DNA of 11,895 nt, from assembly GCA_017551845.1 (NCBI GenBank), contig JAFZKR010000110.1, positions 1 to 11,895 of the forward strand. Reading direction: 5' to 3'. The notes below the pieces were generated by a model, which saw only the letters and a program-made list of their open reading frames with translations, searched no databases and was not told where the DNA came from. Source of the stretch: Bacteroidaceae bacterium (GTDB taxonomy: Bacteria > Bacteroidota > Bacteroidia > Bacteroidales > Bacteroidaceae). A program made the position numbers and the translations under genes. Each line of letters starts with the position of its first letter. Positions within the stretch are counted from its first letter, which is position 1. Positions 1-7,155 of the stretch are shown piece after piece.

Positions 1-58
1 CATTCAGACCGAAGCCTAACAACAGGGCACCTGCAAGAATTAAGTCACGTTTTTTCAT
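1..58 (-). CDS. N-terminus of an exported protein, cut by the left edge
   Basis: Reading leftward from an ATG at 58-56, the frame opens with M-K-K-R-D followed by a hydrophobic run (LILAGALLLGFGLN) and runs off the window after 19 codons. A short basic N-region followed by a Leu/Ala/Gly-rich core is a typical Sec signal peptide. The visible part ends before any cleavage site or lipobox, so a soluble exported protein and a lipoprotein remain equally possible. The gene follows the last SusD-like gene on the same strand after 253 bp, so it may be the next member of the locus or a separate unit. Nothing indicates its function. The ATG is preceded by AT-rich DNA without a clear Shine-Dalgarno, which is normal in this phylum. 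Confidence 0.7.
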   Translation of the reverse strand, partial: MKKRDLILAGALLLGFGLN

Positions 59-311
59 AAATGAAACTTTTAGTTAATAATAAGGTAAAAAATCTTTTTC
101 GTTTTGTAAAAAATTATTTCTATACAATTGATTATGAATGCGTAAACCCGAAAACAGAATCATGTATCAAGTAGAAGGGCTACCCGATACGTTTGAGTAT
201 ATCATTTACAACAATCATATATCAATTGTTTCTTACAATTTTTAATCATCTATATTTTTCTGTACTCCCCTGCACGGCTTGGAACCGTGCAGGGTAGCAT
301 AGAAATATTTC
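59..311. other. AT-rich intergenic region between SusD-like gene and next gene
   Basis: This is the only non-coding stretch longer than about 60 bp. From the SusD end it holds a perfect 10-bp palindrome (GAAATATTTC, 302-311) touching the stop codon, then the GC-rich hairpin at 268-294, then a weak AT inverted repeat (AATTGT/ACAATT, 224-240), and near the next gene two direct copies of GTAAAAAAT (85-93 and 106-114). I looked on the minus strand for the Bacteroidetes promoter pattern TTTG plus TAnnTTTG and found no convincing match. It is therefore open whether the next gene has its own promoter or is read through from the operon. No open frame worth annotating is present. Confidence 0.6.
268..294 (-). 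terminator. Strong hairpin after SusD-like gene; possible terminator or RNA 3'-end stabiliser
   Basis: CCCTGCACGG (268-277) and CCGTGCAGGG (285-294) form a perfect 10-bp GC-rich stem. In the minus-strand RNA the stem extends by a G-U wobble and an A-U pair to 12 bp, leaving a three-base CCA loop. In plus-strand RNA the first of these positions would be a C-A mismatch. The hairpin begins 18 bp after the TAA of the SusD-like gene, where a transcript end would be expected. However, the minus strand continues GAGTACAGAAAAATATAG with no U-tract, so it is not a textbook intrinsic terminator. A block to 3' exonuclease or an attenuating structure before the next gene is equally possible. Confidence 0.5.
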
Positions 312-2168
312 TTACTTGAGGAAGAACCCCGGATTAACGTCGTATCCGCTGGAGTTCCTCATCAGTTTTGTATAGAGAGCATTGTCAAATCCGTCAGCAT
401 TTTTGTCAGGAGCCTCGGCATCACGGGCAGCAATGTGAACGGCAACCCACTCATCATCACAATACATACCGTTATCCTCGCCCCTGTGCATTCCTATTCT
501 GTACAGGTCAGCAAAACGATAACCTTCGAAGCATGTCTCAAGAGCCATCTCATCAACAATCATCTCCTCAACCTTACGCTGAAGATCTTTCTTGTCGGTA
601 GCTACCGGAAGGACATAAGTAGTATCAACTGACGCATCACCTGAACCACGGGTATGGATACCTACAGTATTATAAGTAGTGCTACTAATGAAGGTCACCC
701 TGTTTGATTGAGGATCGTAGTTAATCTCAGCCGGTCTGAAATACGATGCACTCCATTTCAGGAGATCGTCCATTCCGTTGTCCGTAGCGTAAGCCCGCTC
801 CTCATCGCTGACATAATCTGCAATGTTCGTCTCACAAAGACCATACTTGAGTACCGTGAAAGCCATCTCAGGCAGTCCGGCACGGTTCATGGCCTCTGCA
901 AGCCTCAAATATATCACATCATTACGATATATGCAAATTTTTTCTTTATTAATTTTCTTTAAGGTTTGCCTTGAGCTGTTATACCTTGCAGTCTCCTTGT
1001 CAAACACTGTCTCTTCGGTAAGAACTGAGTTAAGTCTCAAATCTCCCTTGTGAAGAACGTTCGACTGCAAATCCTTATCTACATAGACGTACTTTGACAT
1101 ATATGTATTGGGGTTCACGTCATGATAGCAGAATGCCTGCTTTGCGGCGAGACTGGCAATGGCATCCGAACGGGTAAACTGATAGTAATAGTCATTATCC
1201 TTGAGTGAGCAGAAGACATCATCAAGCTCACTGGTCACACCATTGTAATCCTGCGACTCCATAGGAATGTAGGTGATTGCAGTATTGTCAAAGTTGGTTC
1301 CGAACTGAACAGAATACGTATCATTGATCCTGTCCACAAAGTCTGTATTGGCCCACATTACTGAGGCAGTGGTGGTAGGATACTTGGTTGATGCTGTTGC
1401 TGCGGGTGACAGATAGTCATGATAATACTTTGCAGCATCCTTGTATTTACCTGACCAGAGGCAGAGATCAGCCACAATCAGTTTGATCGGGATGAAGAGT
1501 TTTGCAGAAGAATGACTCTCTGACGAGGTTCCGTCACCGTTCTCACCGCCGCCAAGGCTACCGTATGCAGGAATCTTCTCATTGACATAGAGCTCCAGTT
1601 CAGGAAGCAGACTGTCAGCAATTTCCTTGACATCAAAGTAGGGGAAATTGGACTCAGCCTCATCGCCGCTGAGAATAGGCTTCGTGAAGAAACGAACACG
1701 TCCGTATGCGGTAGCCATCTGGAGATATGTCCATGCACGATAAGCAAGCACAGCTACATACTCACGCTTGAACACATTCTTCTTGTTACGCACATAAGCG
1801 GTATCCACCTTATCAAGGAAAAAGTTACAGTTGTTGATCACAGCATAGTAGTCAACAATCTGATTGAACTTGTTGTTCTTGGTTGTCTCGTTGAAATTGT
1901 AGATATCACGAAGATCCTCCGTTGCATGGTCCGTGGCCTTGACAAGATCACCGCGGGCCTCATTCAGAAGAACGACACGGTCTGCAATAGTCTGCATCTT
2001 CTGGACAATACCCATAACCGAATACACAGTATCGGTTGCCTGGTCCAGGGTAAGGTCCTCTTCATAAACAACCACCTTAGATTCGGTCTTGAGCATATCG
2101 CTGCAAGATACAAAGCCAGCTGTCAATACAGCAGCTATGGCCGAAAATATGATTTTTCCTGTTTTCAT
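312..2168 (-). CDS. SusD/RagB-like surface lipoprotein, divergent subgroup (618 aa)
   Basis: Predicted outer-membrane lipoprotein that binds ligand and caps the SusC-like barrel encoded just upstream. Residues 1-21 form a lipoprotein signal peptide with the lipid cysteine at C22 (FVSC). Helical, TPR-like stretches typical of SusD follow around 40-160 and 225-250. The ligand-lid core motifs are recognisable but divergent: YLRLAEAMNRAG at about 420-431 matches the usual YADVLLMxAEAL helix. DEMALETCFEGYRFADLYRIG at about 539-559 replaces the common ERRRELxFEGxRxxDL. The length is at the upper end for SusD proteins. A Gly/Ser/Glu-rich low-complexity segment at about 201-222 looks like a surface loop. 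The gene starts 12 bp after its SusC partner, with a weak GGA before the ATG, so coupled translation is likely. Family assignment is firm; substrate is unknown. Confidence 0.93.
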   Translation of the reverse strand: MKTGKIIFSAIAAVLTAGFVSCSDMLKTESKVVVYEEDLTLDQATDTVYSVMGIVQKMQTIADRVVLLNEARGDLVKATDHATEDLRDIYNFNETTKNNKFNQIVDYYAVINNCNFFLDKVDTAYVRNKKNVFKREYVAVLAYRAWTYLQMATAYGRVRFFTKPILSGDEAESNFPYFDVKEIADSLLPELELYVNEKIPAYGSLGGGENGDGTSSESHSSAKLFIPIKLIVADLCLWSGKYKDAAKYYHDYLSPAATASTKYPTTTASVMWANTDFVDRINDTYSVQFGTNFDNTAITYIPMESQDYNGVTSELDDVFCSLKDNDYYYQFTRSDAIASLAAKQAFCYHDVNPNTYMSKYVYVDKDLQSNVLHKGDLRLNSVLTEETVFDKETARYNSSRQTLKKINKEKICIYRNDVIYLRLAEAMNRAGLPEMAFTVLKYGLCETNIADYVSDEERAYATDNGMDDLLKWSASYFRPAEINYDPQSNRVTFISSTTYNTVGIHTRGSGDASVDTTYVLPVATDKKDLQRKVEEMIVDEMALETCFEGYRFADLYRIGMHRGEDNGMYCDDEWVAVHIAARDAEAPDKNADGFDNALYTKLMRNSSGYDVNPGFFLK

Positions 2169-2180
2169 AATCCAATGTTA

Positions 2181-5100
2181 TTAGAGATTGATCTTTATTC
2201 CCAATGAGAAATTGCGTGACTGCGGAAGGAGACCGCGGTCAATTCCCATTGTATAGGCATCATTGCTCAGGGAGAACTCAGGATCTGAACCAAGATACTT
2301 GGTGAAGGTCAGCAGATTGTTGCCGGCACACCATACTGTAATACCGTGCAGATAATCATTGACAACCGGTATCCTGTAACTCAGTGTCACGTTCTTGAGG
2401 CGCAGGTATGAACCGTCCTCGATCCAACGGTCTGAGAAACGTCCGTTCTGATGCGGATCACCGTAAACCAGCTTGGGATAATCAGTGACCTGGCCCTCAC
2501 AAGTCCAGTGGTTGGTGACAGCCACAGTCTGGTTCATGAAACGTGAACCGCTCTCAAGAATCATCCTCTGGTAGTTGAATACATCACCGCCTAACTTATA
2601 GGTCATGGTTGCGCTGAGTGTGAAATTCTTGATATTGAGGTTGGTGAAAAGCCTGCCGTAGAAATCGGGATTGGGATCACCTATCTTGACCATATCCTTT
2701 TCGTTGATGATGGCGTCGCCGTTCATGTCAACGAACTTCACGTCACCGGCTTCAAAGTATGTATTGATACCTCTGTCGGACCTCATGTGAAGAGCCTCAT
2801 TGTCATAAATGGGCTGACCGTCAACATCGAATACGGGATCACCGTCCTCATCAAACCTCTGTACCGGAATGAGTCTTTCAGCATCTGCTGCAGATGAGAA
2901 CACACCGTCGGTCTTGTATCCGTAGAACACTGCGATAGGACCGCCTACCTCTGTCCTGAGGGTTGCTCCGTAAGCATCAATCGAGATGGCGTCATCAGGA
3001 AGCTTGGTTATTTCAGTCTTGTACTTACCAATTGAAGCACCTAACTCCCATTTGACCATATCAGTGTTGACTATCTTACCTGCAAGTGTAGCATCAAATC
3101 CTATGTTCTTGAGAGAACCGCCATTGCTCCATGCGTTCCTTACACCAGTCACCTCAGAGAGAGAACTGATTGAAAGCAGATTGTCAGTATTGCTCATATA
3201 ACCGAACATGGAGAGTGACATCCTGTTGTTGAACATATTCATGTCGAGACCGGCTGAAAGCTTGCCTACTGTCTCCCACTGCAGGGATGAGTTACCAATG
3301 TTCTCAATGGCAAGACCACTCATCTGAAGGATCTTGACAGGAGCGAAATAGGTACGTGCGGCAGCATCATCGAATCCGTCATTACCGGTCAGGTCATAAC
3401 CTGCACTCAGTTTCAGGTAATCAATAGCCTTAACATTGAACCAAGGCTCAGCTGATGCTACCCATGCAGCCTGTACTGAAGGGAAGATACCCCATGGAAC
3501 ACCGATCTTGATACCGTTGCTCACCTTGCCTCCGAATCTGGATGAAGCCATAAGGCTCAAACCTGCACTCAGATAATATCTCTCCTTATAGTTGTAATCA
3601 CCGTCAAGCCACCAGGTAAGTGAAATATCCTGAGCCTGCTTGGAGTTGATAAGCGGGTATCTGAGGTTAGAATTCATGTTAGGAGTCTTATCGTTACCTG
3701 AGTTGTAACCTGACATGGAGCTCTCGGTAAGACTGTTGTTTATATAACGGAAACCTCCCTGAAGTGCTACATCATGAGCCTTGAACCTACGTGCATAATC
3801 GAAATAGGTATTGCTCATGAAACCGTCGTACTTGGAGTTCATGGCTGCAACCTTGTTCTCAACCTTACCCAGGTTCTCCAGTTCAAATTCAGGAGTTCCT
3901 TCAATAGGAATGAAGTAGTTCTCATCCGTATTGACAAGGGTATAGCTGAAATGTTCCTTGAACTTGAGGTAACGGCTGTACTCCCATGTCGGTGTTATGG
4001 AGAGGGTTATAAGACGGTTACCGAAATAGTTCTTGTTTATGCCGTTGGCGTTCTCGAGGATTGCCAGAGGATTGGAGAGCGATGCCTCCTCACCAAGCAC
4101 CTCATCCAGATAATCATCTGCTCCGGCAAGGAATGCCGTAGTTATGTTACCCTGGGTGGAGAGAGCGTATGGACTCAGGAACGGAGCCTTTGCAAGACTC
4201 AGAAAACCGGGAGAGGTTATCATATCATCATCGATGTTTTCCACGATACCATCATCACGAAGGTCACGTGTCACATCACTGTATGAAGCGTCGAAACGCA
4301 GAACCAGCTTGTCAGCAAGCACAATATCCGAATTCAGGCGGAGGTTGAAGCGCTGATAGTCATTCTCCTTGAGAGTAGCGTCACCCTTGGCGAAACCTAC
4401 GGACAAGGTATATTTTGCTATGTCGTCACCACCATCCACATTCACACCGTAGTTCTGAACGAAAGCATTCCTGTAGGAAACATCTGTCCAGTCAGTCTCG
4501 TTGTGATATGTATTATAATAGTGGTATTGCTTGTCTATGTTGAGGAACTTGAAAGAATTCAACTTGGTATCAGTAGAACCTATCAACTCAGAAACATAGC
4601 TGCGGTACTGTGAAGCGTCCATCATCTGCGGGAACTTGGGCATGAGCTGATAGTTACCGGCAATCGAGACATCAATCTTGGTAGCCATGCTCCTGTTGCG
4701 CTTGGTGTTGATGAGAATCACACCGTTGGCACCCTTGGCACCGTAGAGGGCGTAACCGTTCTTCAATACGGAAACTGACTCGATATCCTCAACCATGATG
4801 TTGGCCAGGATATTGTTGTAGAATCCGTCATGATTGAACACCTTGTCATAACCCATATCAAGGATTACTCCGTCCAGAACCACTAACGGCTGGGTATTGA
4901 TGTTCAAAGAGTTGACACCATTGATCAACATTGAAATACCGGAACCCAACTGTGCCGAACGGACAGTACCCATGATGTCACCCTGAAGGCTCTTCTGAAT
5001 CTGATCGTCAACACTCAGGTCGGCATTCAGATAATCAACCTCCAGATCCTTACTCTCCGATGCAGTTGTCTTGGCATCGTAGATTTCGGAAAATACATCG

Positions 5101-5444
5101 GAATACATCTTAACATCAACACCCTCAGTGCGTCCGTTCAGGGCACATACTGATCGGTTCGAACCCTCGACCACAAATACCAGTGATGACACGTAGTCCG
5201 GGATCCTGATTGAATAGGAACCGTCCTCCTTTGTCATGGCAGCGTGAGACGGATTGTTGTAAGCCTGAACACGGACACCGGCCATCGGTGTTCCCAGAGC
5301 TGCATCGGTAACGACACCTGTAACAACAGTAAGGTCATCATTGCTGCTCTGTGCGAAAGTCAAGGCAGGGACCATAAGCATTAGGCCTGCCAGTCCCAGG
5401 ACATGAAGCCCCTTCTTTTCTGTTATTCTCATATTCTTATACAT
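2181..5444 (-). CDS. SusC/RagA-like TonB-dependent outer-membrane transporter (1087 aa)
   Basis: Predicted 22-strand outer-membrane barrel importing an unknown ligand with TonB energy. A signal peptide ends near residue 31 (LTFA/QSS). Residues 39-113 are a carboxypeptidase-regulatory-like beta domain (VTGVVTDA, then KEDGSYSI). The plug covers about 145-250, with PLVVLDGV at 186-193 and LKNGYALYGAKGANGVILINTKR at 227-249. The barrel fills the rest and ends in aromatic/hydrophobic FSLGIKINL. Two features are unusual: the usual IRG plug motif reads ING (174-176), and no clear TonB box (EVVVxGYG-like) lies between the N-terminal domain and plug. Residues 906-917 carry an EF-hand-like acidic loop. 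The ATG is 2 bp after the stop of the upstream FAS1 gene, implying coupling; a second ATG four codons in (5432) is an alternative start. Confidence 0.95.
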   Translation of the reverse strand: MYKNMRITEKKGLHVLGLAGLMLMVPALTFAQSSNDDLTVVTGVVTDAALGTPMAGVRVQAYNNPSHAAMTKEDGSYSIRIPDYVSSLVFVVEGSNRSVCALNGRTEGVDVKMYSDVFSEIYDAKTTASESKDLEVDYLNADLSVDDQIQKSLQGDIMGTVRSAQLGSGISMLINGVNSLNINTQPLVVLDGVILDMGYDKVFNHDGFYNNILANIMVEDIESVSVLKNGYALYGAKGANGVILINTKRNRSMATKIDVSIAGNYQLMPKFPQMMDASQYRSYVSELIGSTDTKLNSFKFLNIDKQYHYYNTYHNETDWTDVSYRNAFVQNYGVNVDGGDDIAKYTLSVGFAKGDATLKENDYQRFNLRLNSDIVLADKLVLRFDASYSDVTRDLRDDGIVENIDDDMITSPGFLSLAKAPFLSPYALSTQGNITTAFLAGADDYLDEVLGEEASLSNPLAILENANGINKNYFGNRLITLSITPTWEYSRYLKFKEHFSYTLVNTDENYFIPIEGTPEFELENLGKVENKVAAMNSKYDGFMSNTYFDYARRFKAHDVALQGGFRYINNSLTESSMSGYNSGNDKTPNMNSNLRYPLINSKQAQDISLTWWLDGDYNYKERYYLSAGLSLMASSRFGGKVSNGIKIGVPWGIFPSVQAAWVASAEPWFNVKAIDYLKLSAGYDLTGNDGFDDAAARTYFAPVKILQMSGLAIENIGNSSLQWETVGKLSAGLDMNMFNNRMSLSMFGYMSNTDNLLSISSLSEVTGVRNAWSNGGSLKNIGFDATLAGKIVNTDMVKWELGASIGKYKTEITKLPDDAISIDAYGATLRTEVGGPIAVFYGYKTDGVFSSAADAERLIPVQRFDEDGDPVFDVDGQPIYDNEALHMRSDRGINTYFEAGDVKFVDMNGDAIINEKDMVKIGDPNPDFYGRLFTNLNIKNFTLSATMTYKLGGDVFNYQRMILESGSRFMNQTVAVTNHWTCEGQVTDYPKLVYGDPHQNGRFSDRWIEDGSYLRLKNVTLSYRIPVVNDYLHGITVWCAGNNLLTFTKYLGSDPEFSLSNDAYTMGIDRGLLPQSRNFSLGIKINL

Positions 5445-5446
5445 TT

Positions 5447-7132
5447 TTATTCGTCGAGGACGGGTTCCAGAAGAATGAAGTCAAGACGCATGACCGAAGA
5501 GTAGTTACGGGCATTGGAGTTTGTCATTTCACTCTTAAGTCTGAGAGTAAGTCTTGACGACTCTGTTTTATAGTCACAGTTTGGAATATCCACCACACCG
5601 AGATCGATTGTATCAACCTTGGATATGTTATTCTCAAAGGTCAGGTTCTTACGTGCGTTCTTGGGATCCTTGGGATCATAGATCGTGATTTTATTGTAAG
5701 TCACTGACGGATGGATAAGGTTAGGCTTGCCGGATGTGATATCAGGAACAAGGGCAATCTTAAACCTGTACTTACCCTTGAGGTTGTCCTTGATGGGGAA
5801 GTCAACATACCAGTTGAAAGCTCCGTCCTTACCTATCACATAAAGAACCTTCTCATTCGAAATCTTCATTGTGGCGTTATTACGATAAGGGGTCTCGATA
5901 GGATCAGCTATCTTGGTGTCATACTTCTTTTCAGCGGTTTCACCCTCAATCTTTATGGGAACGTTTATGGTGAGTGTATCCAGGAACGGCCATTCATCGG
6001 TAATATAAATCCTACCGTTACTGCACTTCTCGGTCCTTACCACATGATTCTTGAAAAGACCGTCATTAGCATAAGGATTATAATATGTATGATAAGCCAC
6101 TTTCTCTTTCTTCCTGTCATTGGCCTTGAAACGAGTGGAAACCACAGAGTCATTGGGTGACTTCTGGATATTCATATTGAAGACCATGTCAGTCATGAGA
6201 ACCTGCAGACCCCAGTATTCCTGCAGAGAATCGGCAGCCTTAACGGAAGCCTCGGACGTGTCACCAAGGACATAACCGTAATCGAAGAACTTCTTGATGG
6301 AGTCATATTTGTCGGACCACACCTGAGGGGTTGGAATAACCATTATATAGTTACTGTCCTCTCTCTCAATGTATCCGTAACGGTCCAGAAGTACATTCCT
6401 CTTTATAATGACGGAGTCCGAATAAGTGGTACGTCCCAAGGAGTCAATATCCTCCTCCACACTCTTATCTATGTCAACCTCTTCACGGGTATATTTCTCA
6501 AAGAACCAGCCTATAAGATCCTTATACTCATCGGATGTGGTGAGGAACTCATAGATACTCTGCCTATAGACAAGCTTGCCGTCAATGGCATGGATGATAC
6601 CGTTCTTGCAGGCAATGTTGTACTTACCTTCGATGTATGGTACATCATCGATGGCATTGTTCTCGGACACATAGCGTTTCTTGCTCATCATGAAGAACTC
6701 ATCGGGTTTGTCTCCACCTACGGTGTGGCTGAAACGGGCGATGTGGTTCAGGATGAAACGGTCAGAAACCAGAACATTCTCTGCGTAGGTCTTGTTCTTT
6801 TTTGTGTAAAGAGCTTTTTCCTCAGCTGACAAAGATGAAGCCTTGGGCACCCACACGGTTAAGAACTGGTCGGCATCCAGAAAATCCAGATAACTAAATG
6901 GGATGATTCTGCCGGTCTTGGTGAAATAGGTATTGTCCAATACCTCGATGAAAAACGCAGCATCCTCACCGAAAGTGCCGTCAGAAAGACGCTCTGCCAG
7001 GGTGTTCCCCGGTACAATCTGGTAATCAGTTGAATAGTGGTCATCCCACTCCTTCTGGCACGAAACCATGCCAAGGCAGAGAGCCGACACTATCCAGAAT
7101 GATTTCCTGAGTGAATTGGAATAATGTTTCAT
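5447..7132 (-). CDS. FAS1 (fasciclin)-domain surface lipoprotein, 561 aa
   Basis: Predicted outer-membrane lipoprotein, probably an adhesin-like or ligand-binding accessory of the SusC/SusD transporters. The signal peptide ends at lipid cysteine C25 (MVSC), followed by Q-K-E-W-D-D, resembling the acidic export signals that send lipoproteins to the cell surface in this phylum. FAS1 domain 1 covers about 43-190: H1-like LTVWVPKASSL (91-101), NHI (129-131) where FAS1 often has YH, and H2-like NGIIHAIDGKLV (177-188). A degenerate second FAS1 follows at about 193-386 (YIMVIPTPQVW, 262-272; SNGRIYITDEW, 371-381), with no YH. Residues 387-561 are a beta-rich module similar to that of the neighbouring FAS1 protein. 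It starts 23 bp after the upstream gene and ends 2 bp before the SusC ATG. The domain call is good; molecular function is inferred. Confidence 0.85.
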   Translation of the reverse strand: MKHYSNSLRKSFWIVSALCLGMVSCQKEWDDHYSTDYQIVPGNTLAERLSDGTFGEDAAFFIEVLDNTYFTKTGRIIPFSYLDFLDADQFLTVWVPKASSLSAEEKALYTKKNKTYAENVLVSDRFILNHIARFSHTVGGDKPDEFFMMSKKRYVSENNAIDDVPYIEGKYNIACKNGIIHAIDGKLVYRQSIYEFLTTSDEYKDLIGWFFEKYTREEVDIDKSVEEDIDSLGRTTYSDSVIIKRNVLLDRYGYIEREDSNYIMVIPTPQVWSDKYDSIKKFFDYGYVLGDTSEASVKAADSLQEYWGLQVLMTDMVFNMNIQKSPNDSVVSTRFKANDRKKEKVAYHTYYNPYANDGLFKNHVVRTEKCSNGRIYITDEWPFLDTLTINVPIKIEGETAEKKYDTKIADPIETPYRNNATMKISNEKVLYVIGKDGAFNWYVDFPIKDNLKGKYRFKIALVPDITSGKPNLIHPSVTYNKITIYDPKDPKNARKNLTFENNISKVDTIDLGVVDIPNCDYKTESSRLTLRLKSEMTNSNARNYSSVMRLDFILLEPVLDE

Positions 7133-7155
7133 ATCAGTTGTTTAATAATTATTTC

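Noticed and set aside
224..240. AATTGT/ACAATT inverted repeat as a terminator
   Set aside because: Six A-T/G-T-rich pairs around a five-base loop are too weak. It has no U-tract on the minus strand and no gene ends before it on the plus strand.
933..962. AT-rich patch in the divergent SusD gene as an insertion or slippery site
   Set aside because: It encodes the Lys-rich KINKEKICIYRN just before the conserved SusD helix and stays in frame. The AT richness is explained by Lys/Ile/Asn codons.
3774..4286. A 170-codon open frame on the plus strand
   Set aside because: It is antisense within the SusC-like barrel. The barrel frame is uninterrupted and conserved there, and the plus-strand product shows no family signature.
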